From Bostrychus sinensis (Eukaryota; Chordata; Actinopteri; Gobiiformes; Eleotridae): 64,000 nucleotides of DNA. Within the stretch, counting starts at the first letter, position 1. Every line of letters starts with the position of its first letter. The stretch is from NCBI GenBank assembly GCA_020698575.1, contig CM036247.1, positions 27,194,431 through 27,258,430 of the forward strand, read 5' to 3'. A model generated the notes under the pieces. The model saw nothing but the letters and a program-made list of their open reading frames with translations, did not search any database and had not been told where the DNA came from. Both the position numbers and the translations under genes were made by a program. Positions 11,821-22,690 of the stretch are shown here, piece by piece.

Positions 11821-12095
11821 TTTACTGTACATGCCTTGTGTGTACTTAAGACAAGTACATTCTTATACTTATCAAAAATATTGGAGAATTGTGTTATGTA
11901 AGTTCTTTTTTTCCTTTTTAAAACTTTTTGGATTACATAATAACCCAGTGTCTTCCGGAACTCTTATTTTTGATACAAAATGTAACACTCAAGTCTCAAG
12001 AGCATAGAACAGCCTTTATGTAAGAGTTTGCATAGAAGGATTACTTCAGGCACTCACAATGGACAAGCACTTTATTATTTGAGATTAAATGGTTA

Positions 12096-12280
12096 CCCCC
12101 CAAAAAAAACTTTTTGGGACTTTCAAGGCAGGAGAGTGAAGTGGTGAAAGTATATCATGGGGGAGAGAGCAGGCAGACAGATCCGGTAAATCATTACAGT
12201 CTGGAATTGAACCCACAACGCCGATATGAGCTGTAGTCACTCTGTAGAGGCATTGCATGCTCTACCAACAAAGGTATACC
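12096..12280 (-). repeat. tRNA-derived SINE of a second type
   Basis: On the minus strand a tRNA-like head has box A (ttggtagagcatg) and box B (gggttcaattcc). It leads into a body with 'ctctctcccccatgatatac', 'ctcctgccttgaaag' and an 'aaaaag' end. I recognise this as a common fish SINE ending in 'gaaaagcccaaaaa'-like sequence. It is intronic to the candidate gene. Confidence 0.75.
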
Positions 12281-12348
12281 ACAGCAGACAAAAATACTGT
12301 TTTTTAAATGGAACCCATCTGATCTATTTCCACTGGGTTTGTTCATAG

Positions 12349-12408
12349 ACAACATCATGTCCCTGCAGAGCAACCAAAGGCGACTGCAGGTTCTGAAAGA
12401 GAGGTTGT
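12349..12408 (+). CDS. Candidate coding exon of unrecognised gene (exon d)
   Basis: Sixty bases lie between an acceptor (gggtttgttcatag) and a donor (GGTTGT|gtgagc). Two bases complete a codon with exon c, giving His, and the frame then reads NIMSLQSNQRRLQVLKERL before leaving one base. The exon is symmetric in phase one. The charged, leucine-spaced peptide (RRLQVLKERL) is typical of an amphipathic helix. The acceptor tract is moderate. A different donor further right (ggca|gtacag) would extend it slightly but break the phase match with exon e. Confidence 0.5.
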
Positions 12409-12617
12409 GTGAGCTGTGGCAGTACAGCTTTAGAATGACAATATCACTCCATATAAATAGTACTGACAGAATGCTATGTTGTCTTAATGAGATCTGTGTA
12501 GCACATTCTACAGCACACGTTCATATTTCATTTTTTCTTCCATGAAATTATGAGTCACAGATGAGTCATTCATGTGGAGTATGTAAAAGCACATAAGCAC
12601 TCTATTTTTGCACGCAG

Positions 12618-12706
12618 CAGTTATATTCAGGTCACTGTGTATCCCGTTGACCTCTACTAATTCATTCCTCAAAAGAAAATTTGGCTTGCGCATGAAGAGG
12701 CAGCAG
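12618..12706 (+). CDS. Candidate coding exon of unrecognised gene (exon e)
   Basis: The acceptor is of the NAGNAG type (cacgcag|cag|), so splicing at 12618 or 12621 would both keep frame. The donor is CAGCAG|gtaagc. Only one of three frames is open. It reads VIFRSLCIPLTSTNSFLKRK and continues FGLRMKRQQ, ending exactly at a codon boundary. The many Lys/Arg residues at its end suggest a basic C-terminal region. The entry phase equals the exit phase of exon d, after an intron of 209 bases. Confidence 0.5.
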
Positions 12707-13082
12707 GTAAGCACTGCATTTGAGCCTTTGCCAACTTGCTGAAATGCTGATAGATGTGAAAAATGTATACTCCTTCATAAAAAGGACAGTGTTCCATGAC
12801 AAATGTCAGTCAGTAGAATTAAATTAGTCATAGTCAGTACATTTACACAAAGAGCTTAAATGGACAACAGTTGTAAATGCTCATTATCTCATCATTTTGT
12901 CCAACATGCACGAGAAAAATGAACAAAAAAATGTCCACAGTGCTTTACGCGAGATAATTCTGCATTCATATTGTCTGATTGAAGCATTTAAAGCTGCACA
13001 ATGTAACTTTCCTTATTTCTTTGCTGATTTTGGCTCATTTTCCTTTATCGAGCATCTTCTGTATTTCGTAGTAAAGGAGTAA

Positions 13083-13190
13083 AGCACTATTTATTTGTTT
13101 TTACTTGCACTCTGTAAAGCACTTTGTGATTTTGTCTGTGAAAGGTGCTATATAAATAAAGTTTACTTACTTACTTACTATTATAAATAA
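13083..13190 (+). repeat. L2-type LINE 3' tail
   Basis: The block 'ctgtaaagcactttgtg' followed by 'gtgaaaggtgctatataaat' and ACTT repeats is the conserved 3' end of L2-clade LINEs and of SINEs that borrow that tail. No coding part remains. It lies in the intron before the last candidate exon. Confidence 0.75.
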
Positions 13191-13442
13191 GTTTGGTTGA
13201 TTTCTCTGTGACCCCTCACTTGGCTTTACTTTGGTTTTCCCCTCTGCATATCCATACAAAGTTTTTTAATGCCTCGTATGACAAAAATCAAGATATAGAG
13301 CCATCACTAGCTCGTTGTTTGACTATTTGCGATGTGATGCTTTGTCGTGGGACTTGAGACTTTAGGGACCCCGGGTCATTGCATGGGGCTCATTGTTGCA
13401 AATGTGTGTGTGTGTTTTTTTGTTGTTTTTTTTCCCGCTCAG

Positions 13443-13496
13443 AGACACAAAGGGGAGATGCAGGGTGCTTTATTCAACCCACAGCTGCTCATCTAA
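13443..13496 (+). CDS. Candidate terminal coding exon with stop (exon f)
   Basis: An extremely strong pyrimidine tract and acceptor (gttttttttcccgctcag, ending at 13442) opens this exon. In phase zero, as required by exon e, it reads RHKGEMQGALFNPQLLI and stops at TAA 13494-13496. The joined C-terminus thus continues the basic patch MKRQQ|RHKG. Another phase stays open to about 13657 but would not match exon e. I infer that this is the last coding exon. The gene itself remains unidentified. Confidence 0.45.
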   Translation, partial: RHKGEMQGALFNPQLLI

Positions 13497-13905
13497 CCAT
13501 CAGAGAGACTCGAAAAAGTTATTTAGTTCAGTTGAAATTTGAGACAGCGTGCATCTTGGACGATGGCTGGTTGGCAGGGCTGACATTTATACAATTAATC
13601 ATTATCAGAGAGATTGCTGGCAGTCATTGTGCACCTTCTATTAGTTCTTGTTGTTGACAAACAGATTACAAACAGATAAAATACATGTATCATAAAAATC
13701 AAACAGAGAAAAATTACTTCAGTAAAAAGTCAGTCAGGGAAGAAATTGGGCTCCACAAGTTGAGAACCATTGTATTTGGTTATGAATACAAATATTGATT
13801 GGAAATACAGATACTTGCACTTAGACTTGCAAGAAATTATTATTGTATGGTTATTGAATACACTTTTTTGTCTGCATTTAAATGTGTTATGATTAATAAA
13901 ATATC
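13497..13905 (+). other. Putative 3' UTR with AATAAA signal at 13895
   Basis: Downstream of the predicted stop is repeat-free AT-rich DNA with an AATAAA hexamer at 13895-13900. The next mobile element starts at 13967, so the signal lies just before a natural boundary. The hexamer is common in AT-rich DNA, and its role is inferred from position only. Confidence 0.4.
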
Positions 13906-14283
13906 AGGCCCCATTTTTACAATTTCAAATTTGGCCTTGTTCAAAAAGGTTTGGGACCTCTTCCGGTTAAAGGTCTCCCATTATGCTAAAATGACTTTTT
14001 TGAGCTTTTTTGTTGTTCTACATAGAGAAGCGTGAAACCAGGAAGTGCTCCTGTGGGTTTCTAAAGCCCATACACTGGACTCATTCTGATAATTTCAGCA
14101 TTTTAAATTGCAGTCAGCTCATTTGTCTATCTATTAGCGTCATATTGCTAGTAGTCATGCTAAATAGCCTGTCTATTCCCCACTGTGGTCAGCAGGGGGA
14201 GACATGCACCTAATCAATGTGTTCTCTGCAAAGTCAAAGTAACAACTCCCCCCAAAATGACGTTTTACATACATATTCATTTT

Positions 14284-14787
<504 letters not shown>

Positions 14788-14868
14788 ACATTATTTTAAG
14801 TTATAAAATGTGAAATATTATAATGCAGGTGTTCAAACATATTTCAAAAGCAAAATATGGTCCCTTAA

Positions 14869-16039
14869 AAAAAAAAGCCCTGCTACAAAATTTGACGTTT
14901 ACATAGGCCTACATCTTAAAACTACTAACTACATACTACTACAGCAACTATTCAGACTTCTGTGTGCAAACATGTCTGCCTCTTCACCTTTCATTAACCT
15001 TGTATATAGTCCTATGATGTCCTCAGTCCAGAGAGGCCAGACTTCCATGATCATCCAGAGTGACACATGTGCTTGATATAAAGCTGTTGTTCTTGGATGG
15101 GACTTGACTGCTTGCCGTCACATATTGCTTTGTCAGAAAGAGCCCTGTCGTGTTTTCTTATTTTCATGTCACTGCCTTTGCTTTTTTTACTGTGCCACCG
15201 CTTCCTCATCTCGGCACTGTCACCTGGTTGTTGAGATCCGGAGCGAGCCCGTATGTGTGTAAGGTGGAGGGGTGGGGGTGGGGGGTAGGCTGGCTGTTAT
15301 AAATAGCTTCTCTCCTTTTCCGAAGCTGTGTGTATTGTTAGTCAGTGTTGCTGTCAGAGGTTGTTTACGCCGCAAACAGCCTCCTCCTAAGGTCCTAGTA
15401 CTGTCACATGTGATTGGCCGTCTAGCGCTCGATGGGCCATTCTGTCGACGCCGCACAGAAGGAGGGGAGGGAGGGGAGAAGGCCCCAGCAGCACTATAGC
15501 AGTCACTGTCATTGCTAAGGCCTCTCTCTGGGCTTAAGGTAAAGATTGATAGATGACATGAAGAAAATGTTGTCGAGGGGAGGAGATGGCCGCTTGCTGA
15601 CAGAATATGCTTCAGATCGGAGAGGTCCTGGGAGGGCTGGGCTCGACTCAAACCACACATGACTAACTGCCCCGGAGGCAGGTAGAGAAAAGGCCCTGTC
15701 ATAATCTATTACTGTATCTCAATTCTCGGGGCAACACTGCACACAGCCACACAGCAAAATGCATCCTGGCCAGAGTCTGGAGTATCTCAGCTTGTAGAAC
15801 TAAAAAGTAGAGTTGTTAGTGCTTGTTAAAACGCATGCGATACACGTTCGGCGTGCATCCCGTGAGTAATGCACGTGGCTTGTCTGCCGCATTTGTCATG
15901 GAAAATCAATATGAAGTGGTCTGGAAAGCACTGCGAGTGAAAGGTGTCACATTATCACTCTGAAGCATGGAGGAAGAAACACAAAATATAAGTCAGGAGC
16001 ACGAAATATTAACATCATTTGAAAGGAAATCCAAGTTTG
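14869..16039. other. No gene recognised; GC-rich repeat-free block at 15180-15700
   Basis: The 15180-15700 block has elevated GC and holds the longest open frame of the window (160 codons, minus strand, 15220-15702). It is Ser/Pro/Thr-rich, has no domain, and a reverse-strand frame is open as well. I regard it as composition-driven. The block could be a regulatory element. Confidence 0.35.
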
Positions 16040-16310
16040 TATAAGATGGGCAACTATGTAAAATGTTCAAATAAAACACAGCACAATTTGCAAATGTCAA
16101 GAAACCAGTTTATTTGCAATAGAAAAGCAGGATATACTAATAATAATAAAATAAAAAAAATAGATCAGCATTTTTCAGTTTCTTTAATATTGAATTCTGG
16201 ATTATACAAGAACCTCATGGATAAAAAACACTTCCAAAAGCAATGTCTGTTCACACAAATGCAAATTTGTATTATGCAACAAGAAACCAAATATGAATGC
16301 CGTGCCACTT
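16040..16310 (+). mobile_element. Tc1-like transposon relic (same family as 55-56.8 kb)
   Basis: The left part, 'aatgttcaaataaaacacagc' and 'caatttgcaaatgtcaagaaacc', matches the inner side of a Tc1 terminal repeat also seen at 55110-55175. The right part ('cacaaatgcaaatttg', 'ttatgcaac', 'aaaccaaatatgaa') resembles the transposase region around the LYYATR-like motif. The middle is deleted, so no usable frame remains. Confidence 0.5.
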
Positions 16311-16474
16311 GAGGATCTGAAGATCAACTAAACTAATGAGAGACTTAGAAAGGCAATTGAGTACAAATATTTGAGAATCTAGACACCGTTATAGTAACTT
16401 GGTCTTTCCTAAGCCAAATTTAGTTTGCTTACAGTTCTATACTAGTCAGATCCCAATAGTCCTGGTTTCCATTT

Positions 16475-16600
16475 TTATAAAAGGCATACAAAGTGGACAC
16501 AACAATGATGAGTATGAACCGGGGAGAGCAGGATTTGAACCGCCGACCTTTTGCTTTATTTGGATGACTGCTCTGCCACCTGAACTGCCATCGCCCCTGT
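16475..16600 (-). repeat. tRNA-like head of a SINE
   Basis: Minus-strand box A (ggtggcagagcag) and box B (ggttcaaatcc) are spaced as in a tRNA-derived promoter. The 5' end is ggggcgatggcag. It resembles the head of the SINE with an L2-like tail at 61955-62204. The tail portion is missing. Confidence 0.65.
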
Positions 16601-16677
16601 GTCGAGATAGTATCCTCACTCAAAATGGCAAATAAAAGCAAAACACAAAAGGGAACGTCTTTTTAAGCATAAAAAAG

Positions 16678-16704
<27 letters not shown>
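16678..16704. repeat. Poly-T tract
   Basis: A run of 27 T residues on the plus strand. No retroelement body is recognised beside it. Confidence 0.95.
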
Positions 16705-16709
<5 letters not shown>

Positions 16710-17884
16710 ATAAAGAGATAAAGGTGACAGACACTTTTAAAACAACTAAAACATTGCATTACTGTGTTTAATATTGAGTCACCAAAATATAAAAAAAATA
16801 TACAGCTTTTTGAATTCATAGTTTAGAAAGCTGGGCATAGGCTAGATTTTTTTCCACCAAAAAGGGATTTAGACTATTTTTCATTCAAGGTAAAGCAGAG
16901 CAAAAAAAAAAGTGATGAACCCTTGCTTCAGATACATATATCCCATTTTAAAACACAGCTTCTGTAACTTCAGTGACTGCTTTGTAAAGCAATACCAATT
17001 GGACGTACTAAACAATACCACCCCATACCATACAATAATCATTTGCATTTGCGAGGTAGCTCTGAACTGCAGCAGGCATGAGATAGGGGGCGAGGGGCTG
17101 TGTCTTTAATGTAATATAAATTGATTTCTGTAGAAAACCTAAAACAAATGCTCTAAATCAAAATGTATACATCAAAAAAGAAATTGCACTGTGCATAATT
17201 GAAACACAGAGCATATTTATGTGGCTCCACCTGGACGTTACATCTGCAAAAATATGTAAGACGAGATTGATCCTTGCAACTAATAAATTGCTCCACTATA
17301 ATGTTGGGAAGATGAATTTGTCCATCAAAGGCAATTCAATTATGGAGACACACATGGTTCTTTGTTACATATCCAGTGAGCGGTCTGCCTGAGGGTGTGC
17401 CTTAGGTGTAGCCCTCTCCAGTTCTACTCCTGCTCTGGACGACTGGTCACCAATCAGAGCAACTGAGGCTGCTATACTCCACCATGGGACCAAGGCATGG
17501 GGCTGCGACTGTCTGAGACATAACAACAAGACTGGAGCAGAATGAGGCTGCACAGATTGTCATGTAAAAATCATACCCACTTCCAGATGCCACTGCTCAT
17601 TAAAATGAAAACTGTGAGGATGATTTTAGGATGCATGGTTTAAAAAGGGAGTTTTTCTCTATAAATTAAATTATTTTTGCTTAAGAGTTATAAATGTATT
17701 TAGTTTTGTCTTTCTTCACATACTCTTAGAACTTATACAAAACCGGATAAGATCATTGACAAAGCCTTGCCAAACTTCTATCCAGATTATTGTCAACAAG
17801 TTATTAACAGCATAATTATGCACTGGCTAATGAGTATCCCTATAAATAAACAAATGAAAATACAAAAAATGCACTGACTACTCC
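16705..17884. other. No gene or repeat recognised
   Basis: AT-rich DNA. A more GC-balanced segment at 17360-17550 has a short minus-strand frame without domain features. Confidence 0.35.
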
Positions 17885-17990
17885 TTTAGCTCAGCAGGTG
17901 GTACTCTCACTGCTCTTGACAGGTTGCTGTAGTGGCATGGAAGGATGGGTGAAATGCAGAGAACAAATTTTGCTACAGGACACATAGTCT
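17885..17990 (+). repeat. Diverged SINE fragment
   Basis: 'tttagctcagcaggtgg' resembles a tRNA-like start, and 'ggatgggtgaaatgcagaga' followed by 'acaaattt' is a body word seen in fish SINEs. No box B is clear, so the call is tentative. Confidence 0.45.
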
Positions 17991-18411
17991 ACCTTACATA
18001 GTCTACCTTACAAAATGCCTTCAATGTTTACAAAAGTCTTAAGGGGGCACAATGCAGCTTTTTACATTTTATTTTATTGTTTACCTTAATTAAACAGTCG
18101 TGGAGTCAGTGTGGTGTCTAAATGAGTTGTTGCAAGGTGAGAAAAGGCCCCTGCACCTCCCATGGGCATATCTTGCCAAAAAAACAAAAACAAAACTGCC
18201 TTGCAAGAATGGGAGATGCAACCTGGTGTCCCCGAAATCTCTGGTCTCGCACAAAAGCCTTAACAAACAACAATCTACTGACGGCTTTTGTCATGGCAGA
18301 GGGGCAAAAAGGCAGAAGAGGAGAACAATAGTGCTTTACTCCAAAATGTAGGGGGAGCTCCTTAGAGAAAAGTGCCTGCAAAACAGCAAAGAAATACCCT
18401 TAAAGGCAGGA

Positions 18412-18520
18412 CGGGCGGCCTGGTGGTGCAGTGGTTAGTACTTCTGCCTCACAGCAAGACAGACTTTGGTTGGATTCCTGGACGAGACAGGGCCTTTGTG
18501 TGTGGAGTTTTTAGTTTCCG
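18412..18520 (+). repeat. tRNA-headed SINE, head and part of body
   Basis: The copy starts gggcggcctggtggtgcag, has box A (tggttagtact) and box B (ggttggattcc), then 'gggcctttgtgtgtggag'. It belongs to the same family as 46194-46531 and is truncated after the head. Confidence 0.75.
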
Positions 18521-20566
18521 CCTTTCACTAAAAAACATATTGGTCAAGTTGGACCACAGTGGCAGCTCAGCTCCTAACCCACCATCTATGCAATTTCATT
18601 CCTGGTATGACAAATAAAGCACTTTATGCTTTTTCTCCAGTGCTGCCCAAACTGTCAAACATATCTTTAGGCAGTTTGTATAGGTGGCTGTAAAAAAACA
18701 AACAAAATTACTGGGCTCTGTAAAGCTTTAATTTTATCAACACTATCAATATTAGTAAGTACACATGATATCAGCATGTAATTGTACACTAAATATATCT
18801 AAAATTACATTTATTAATTATGGTCACCAATGAAGCTGTGTAGGTGTAATTAGCTTTGCATCAGATATTCATTTGCCCCTGGATCATGCAATTAAAACTG
18901 TGTTAAACACTCCGCCTTGTTAATTTAGACTTACCTAGGAAAGTAACCATGCCTTACATCTGATTGTGATGACTATAAAATAAAATCGATAAATATGAAC
19001 CAAAAACCCCCAACACAAAGAATATGAAAAATTCTGTACAAACTGGGAAGATGAATTTTATGTTCATATTTTAAGCATTTTTTGTAAATACATATATTAC
19101 AACTATAGATTTCCACTCAAGGATATTTCAATTCAAGCTATTCTAAAGAATTATAGCAACAAAGAAATAACTTAAAAATTGAAAATTAATAAATTTACAT
19201 TTGTCGATTTTGTGAAGAGGGAGAAGACATTTATTTTACTTTTGTCCTTCTGTGTCACAATTTTGGGCTATTGTCCAGAAATGGCTGACTATATTTAAAA
19301 TTTGTATTTACATCAAACCCATGAATATTCTTTTAGGATTTCCAGAAAATGAATATGTTAATATAGTAAATACAATAATCGTATTAGGGAAGATTTTCAT
19401 ATTTAAACGTCAATGCAAGGCAGACCTTTGTTTGCATCTTTGCAAAAATAAACTTTACTAACAATCTGTTATAGAAAAAAATATACCAACTTACAATAAT
19501 AGGTTAAATAGATAGAATAAAAAAACGGGAAGTTCTGTAATGGGATTGATGTCAAGTCTCAAACAATGACTTTTTTTTTTTTTTTTTTTTACATTAAATG
19601 TATTTTTAAGTAAATTTTCTAAATATTTAGCGAGACTTAAAACCATACAATTACAGCAAATAGACTTCACGTTACCTGTAAGTTTGTTCTGTTTGTATAT
19701 CAATGTTTTATTTTCATTTTATTTTTTTTATATTATTATTATTTACCTTTACCTTTGTTGTTTCTATTGTGTTGTGTTGTTCTGTTTGTGTATCCCGTCT
19801 GTGTTAAAAAAAGAATATAAGAAATTATAGTTACATAGCACACCAGTATTTCCTCTGCATACATAATGAGCAGGAATAAAATGACTTCAGCTGTGTTTCT
19901 GATGTGATTTTGATTGTGCTAAAGACTTTGTAAAGGTTATGTAAGGATAGCAGGGCCTTGATACATTCATCAACATAACTGACCACTACTTTTGTATCTT
20001 TTCACATAATATGCTAATGCGTATTGGAAAACTAGTGCCAAAAAGTAAACTCGGGAAATCAAACAAAAAGCCGTGCCATCTGTGTCATCTCCACAACTCT
20101 CCGAAATGTCATAACACATTTTATCCACCAGATAAAAATTGTAAAATGGTTGGCCCCCACTCAAACTCCACTGCGCACAAGTCCATTGTAGCCCAGTCTA
20201 GATTTCTGACAGGTCTTTACACTCTGATTATAGTTGTGGCATAATGACATATGAGTTTAGTAGAGTTTTTAATGCCTATTATTACACAGCCACGTTTGTT
20301 CATCCAGATATGTTTTAGTGATCTACAAAGTGGTCATTCAAGTGTCACTTCATGAATAGGAGGCTGATCAAGCGGAGGCTGTTGTCATAGCAACTGGCAG
20401 GGGAACACAGGTAAGGGCACGGATGATTGCCTCAGCTGAAGAGTGCTTGATGAGGGGTACGGGCCACTGTACAATCATGCTTCAGTAAGACTGGATTCAG
20501 GGGGGGGAAGAAAAACATTTGGGATGGTGCAGCTGCCATTCCCCAACCCCCCATACCCCCCCTCCC

Positions 20567-20598
<32 letters not shown>

Positions 20599-20894
20599 CT
20601 GGTAGTTTGTCTGAAACCAACCAGAGCAGGCCTTCATTTCACCCTCTGACAACTCTATCTCAGTTTTCTCCAGAAGATGTAAAAAATGAGCTGAACATTG
20701 TATGAGTTAGGTCTGCATGATAATACAAAACACATGGAATCTATTTTAAATACCGTGATGCCAATATGACTGGGATCACTTGCCGCAGACCCCAAAGCAA
20801 TAACTTAGTGCACTTGTTTCTAACACATTAAATTTAAAAAAAGATATTGTATGTCATTTTATAGATTTGTTAAGAGTGGCTTTATGTTATGTTT
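18521..20894. other. No gene recognised; poly tracts and an X-box-like palindrome at 20381
   Basis: AT-rich DNA with (T)20 at 19571-19590 and a G-run, C-run and (A)29 complex at 20498-20595. The sequence gttgtcatagcaac at 20381-20394 is a near-perfect palindrome resembling an RFX X-box. No exon is seen. Confidence 0.4.
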
Positions 20895-21011
20895 GTTGTG
20901 AATGTTTTCCCTTTTTGTTCTATCTTTGTGCTGCCTCTTGGCCAGGCCATCATCAAATGAGAATTAGTTCTTAATTGACCTACCTGATTAAATAAAGAAT
21001 AAATAAATGAG

Positions 21012-21018
<7 letters not shown>
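20895..21018 (+). repeat. LINE 3' tail ('ctcttggccagg...taaataaag' type)
   Basis: 'gctgcctcttggccagg', then 'atgagaattagttctta' and 'acctacctgattaaataaag' is the 3' end of an abundant fish non-LTR element. It grades into A-rich sequence and then an AT microsatellite. No reverse transcriptase part remains. Confidence 0.65.

Positions 21019-21019
<1 letters not shown>

Positions 21020-21052
<33 letters not shown>
21020..21052. repeat. (AT)n microsatellite
   Basis: About 16 AT units grew out of the A-rich tail of the preceding LINE fragment. Confidence 0.9.
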
Positions 21053-21056
<4 letters not shown>

Positions 21057-22094
21057 TTATAAATATCCCCGAGCACCACGTTGGTGACCCCTGGCCTACA
21101 CTATTTGAAAAAACCTAGGACTAACTCTGAAGTTACCTCATTACAGTCACTATCCCTAATCCAAGAGTTTGTTTTAGTTATTTTAAAACAAAAGGTAAAG
21201 GTTTGTCATAAGGAAGTCCATAATCTTATTGTAATGTGGATATTGCAATTGGTTAACGTGTTTTGCAGCCTTAGTAAGAATTTGCAAAAACAAAGCGAAA
21301 TCCTTTTTATTGTAGGCCATGATTTCCCTTCTTCCATTTTGTAACATCACATTTTTCTTACACTTGACATTAACCTTGTACAAGGTGTTCCTTTTCGACT
21401 TTCTGCAGGTCGCAGAAACGCTGCCTCATGTAAGATTATGGCTCTAATAGTCCTCTACAGATGCTCCATTATTGATTCTCACATAGAGCAAATAGTCAGC
21501 TTAATGTACCAAACCAACGGAGCAGAACTGACCTCACCCAGCCGTGGCCTCCTTCCCCAGCATGGTGCCCACAGATAAATGTTCTCCCAAACAAAGCCGC
21601 TTACTTTTTGAGCCTTACCTCTGGCTGATGGATTAATTGTAGTAAATAAAATGTTCTTTCTTCTTTTTATTGATTGGTCTGAGTCTATATGCAGAAGCGG
21701 TACATATGGGTGTACCCTCGAGCGGTCAAATGCCACAATATGGAGCTTTTATCTTAGTGTTTTGTGAAGCCCTGTGGCCATGCTGTGGTGTCAGGTGTTC
21801 GTCTGGCTGGGAACTCTACAATAGGCACTCCAAGTCAAAGACAGCCCTGAGAGAGTGAAAGGATGTCAGTGGTGAGTATAAAGAACAGTGCAGCTGGGTT
21901 TGTCACTAGAGGTGACAAAGGCCTGCAAAGGACACCTTTATTTATCACTTCATTAAAACACACTGCACTGGCATATTTGTCCAACCCAGACACCAGACTG
22001 AATATAGTTGTTGTTCTATTTTGCTTATATAAAGCAGTGGGAATAGTACAAAAGAGAATTATAAACAATGAATACTGGAAATAAGGTTAAGGAA
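21053..22094. other. No gene recognised
   Basis: A short 'ccacgttggtgacccctgg' word at 21075 resembles the edge of another fish interspersed repeat. Open frames are short and overlap on both strands. Confidence 0.35.
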
Positions 22095-22316
22095 AATTTG
22101 TTCTCTGCATTTGATCCATCATCCCACAGCCACTAAGGCAACCTGTCAAGATCCTGAGCTAGGATCCCGGCCAGGAGTACCTAACTGGAGGATTAGACTA
22201 TTGTGCATGTTTTAGGTCAATGTGGGAAACCAGAACACCAGGAGGAAAACCTTCCAGACACGGGAATTGAACCTAGGACCTTCTTGCTATAAGGTACTAA
22301 CCACTTTGCCACCAAA
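22095..22316 (-). repeat. tRNA-headed SINE, diverged copy
   Basis: The right end holds the minus-strand head with box A region (ggtggcaaagtggttagta) and box B (ggttcaattcc). The body has 'ggttttcctcctgg'. The left end carries 'aatttgttctctgcatttg', the reverse of the word at 17950. A TTTTT-rich tract follows at 22336. Confidence 0.65.
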
Positions 22317-22592
22317 TAAGAAAAAAAAGAAAAGATTTTTTTTTTTTTTTCTAAATGTGTACACTGATTAGTGCTGCAATCACACAAACAGTAAATTATT
22401 TAACGTAGCATTAATTGTCCTTCATTTATATTAACAGAATGTATTACATGTCAGTTAAAAAAGTTGTATTGTGCAGCTGGAGAATGTAGAAATGATGTAT
22501 CTAGTGGGAATAGCTTTGGACATGAGAGACAGTCTGTGAAGGCAACACTGATGAAAGGATTTAACTGCAGTAGCCCTTACAATCCAGTCACA

Positions 22593-22690
22593 GAGGCTCA
22601 TCTTTTTGGCCAGCTTTTGTGCCTCTCCCAAGCGGAGTGGGTTGTGTCAGGAAGGGCATCTGATATAAAACCTATGCCAAATAAATATGC
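22593..22690 (+). repeat. Retroposon fragment with 'ggaagggcatc' core
   Basis: The block 'caggaagggcatctgatata' plus 'aaacctatgccaaataaata' matches a dispersed fish retroposon 3' region. Similar copies are at 60735-60805 and 63045-63235. Confidence 0.6.

Noticed and set aside
15220..15702. 160-codon open frame on the minus strand, the longest in the window
   Set aside because: It is Ser/Pro/Thr-rich, has no domain or splice context, and lies in a GC-rich block where stops are rarer. The opposite strand is also partly open.
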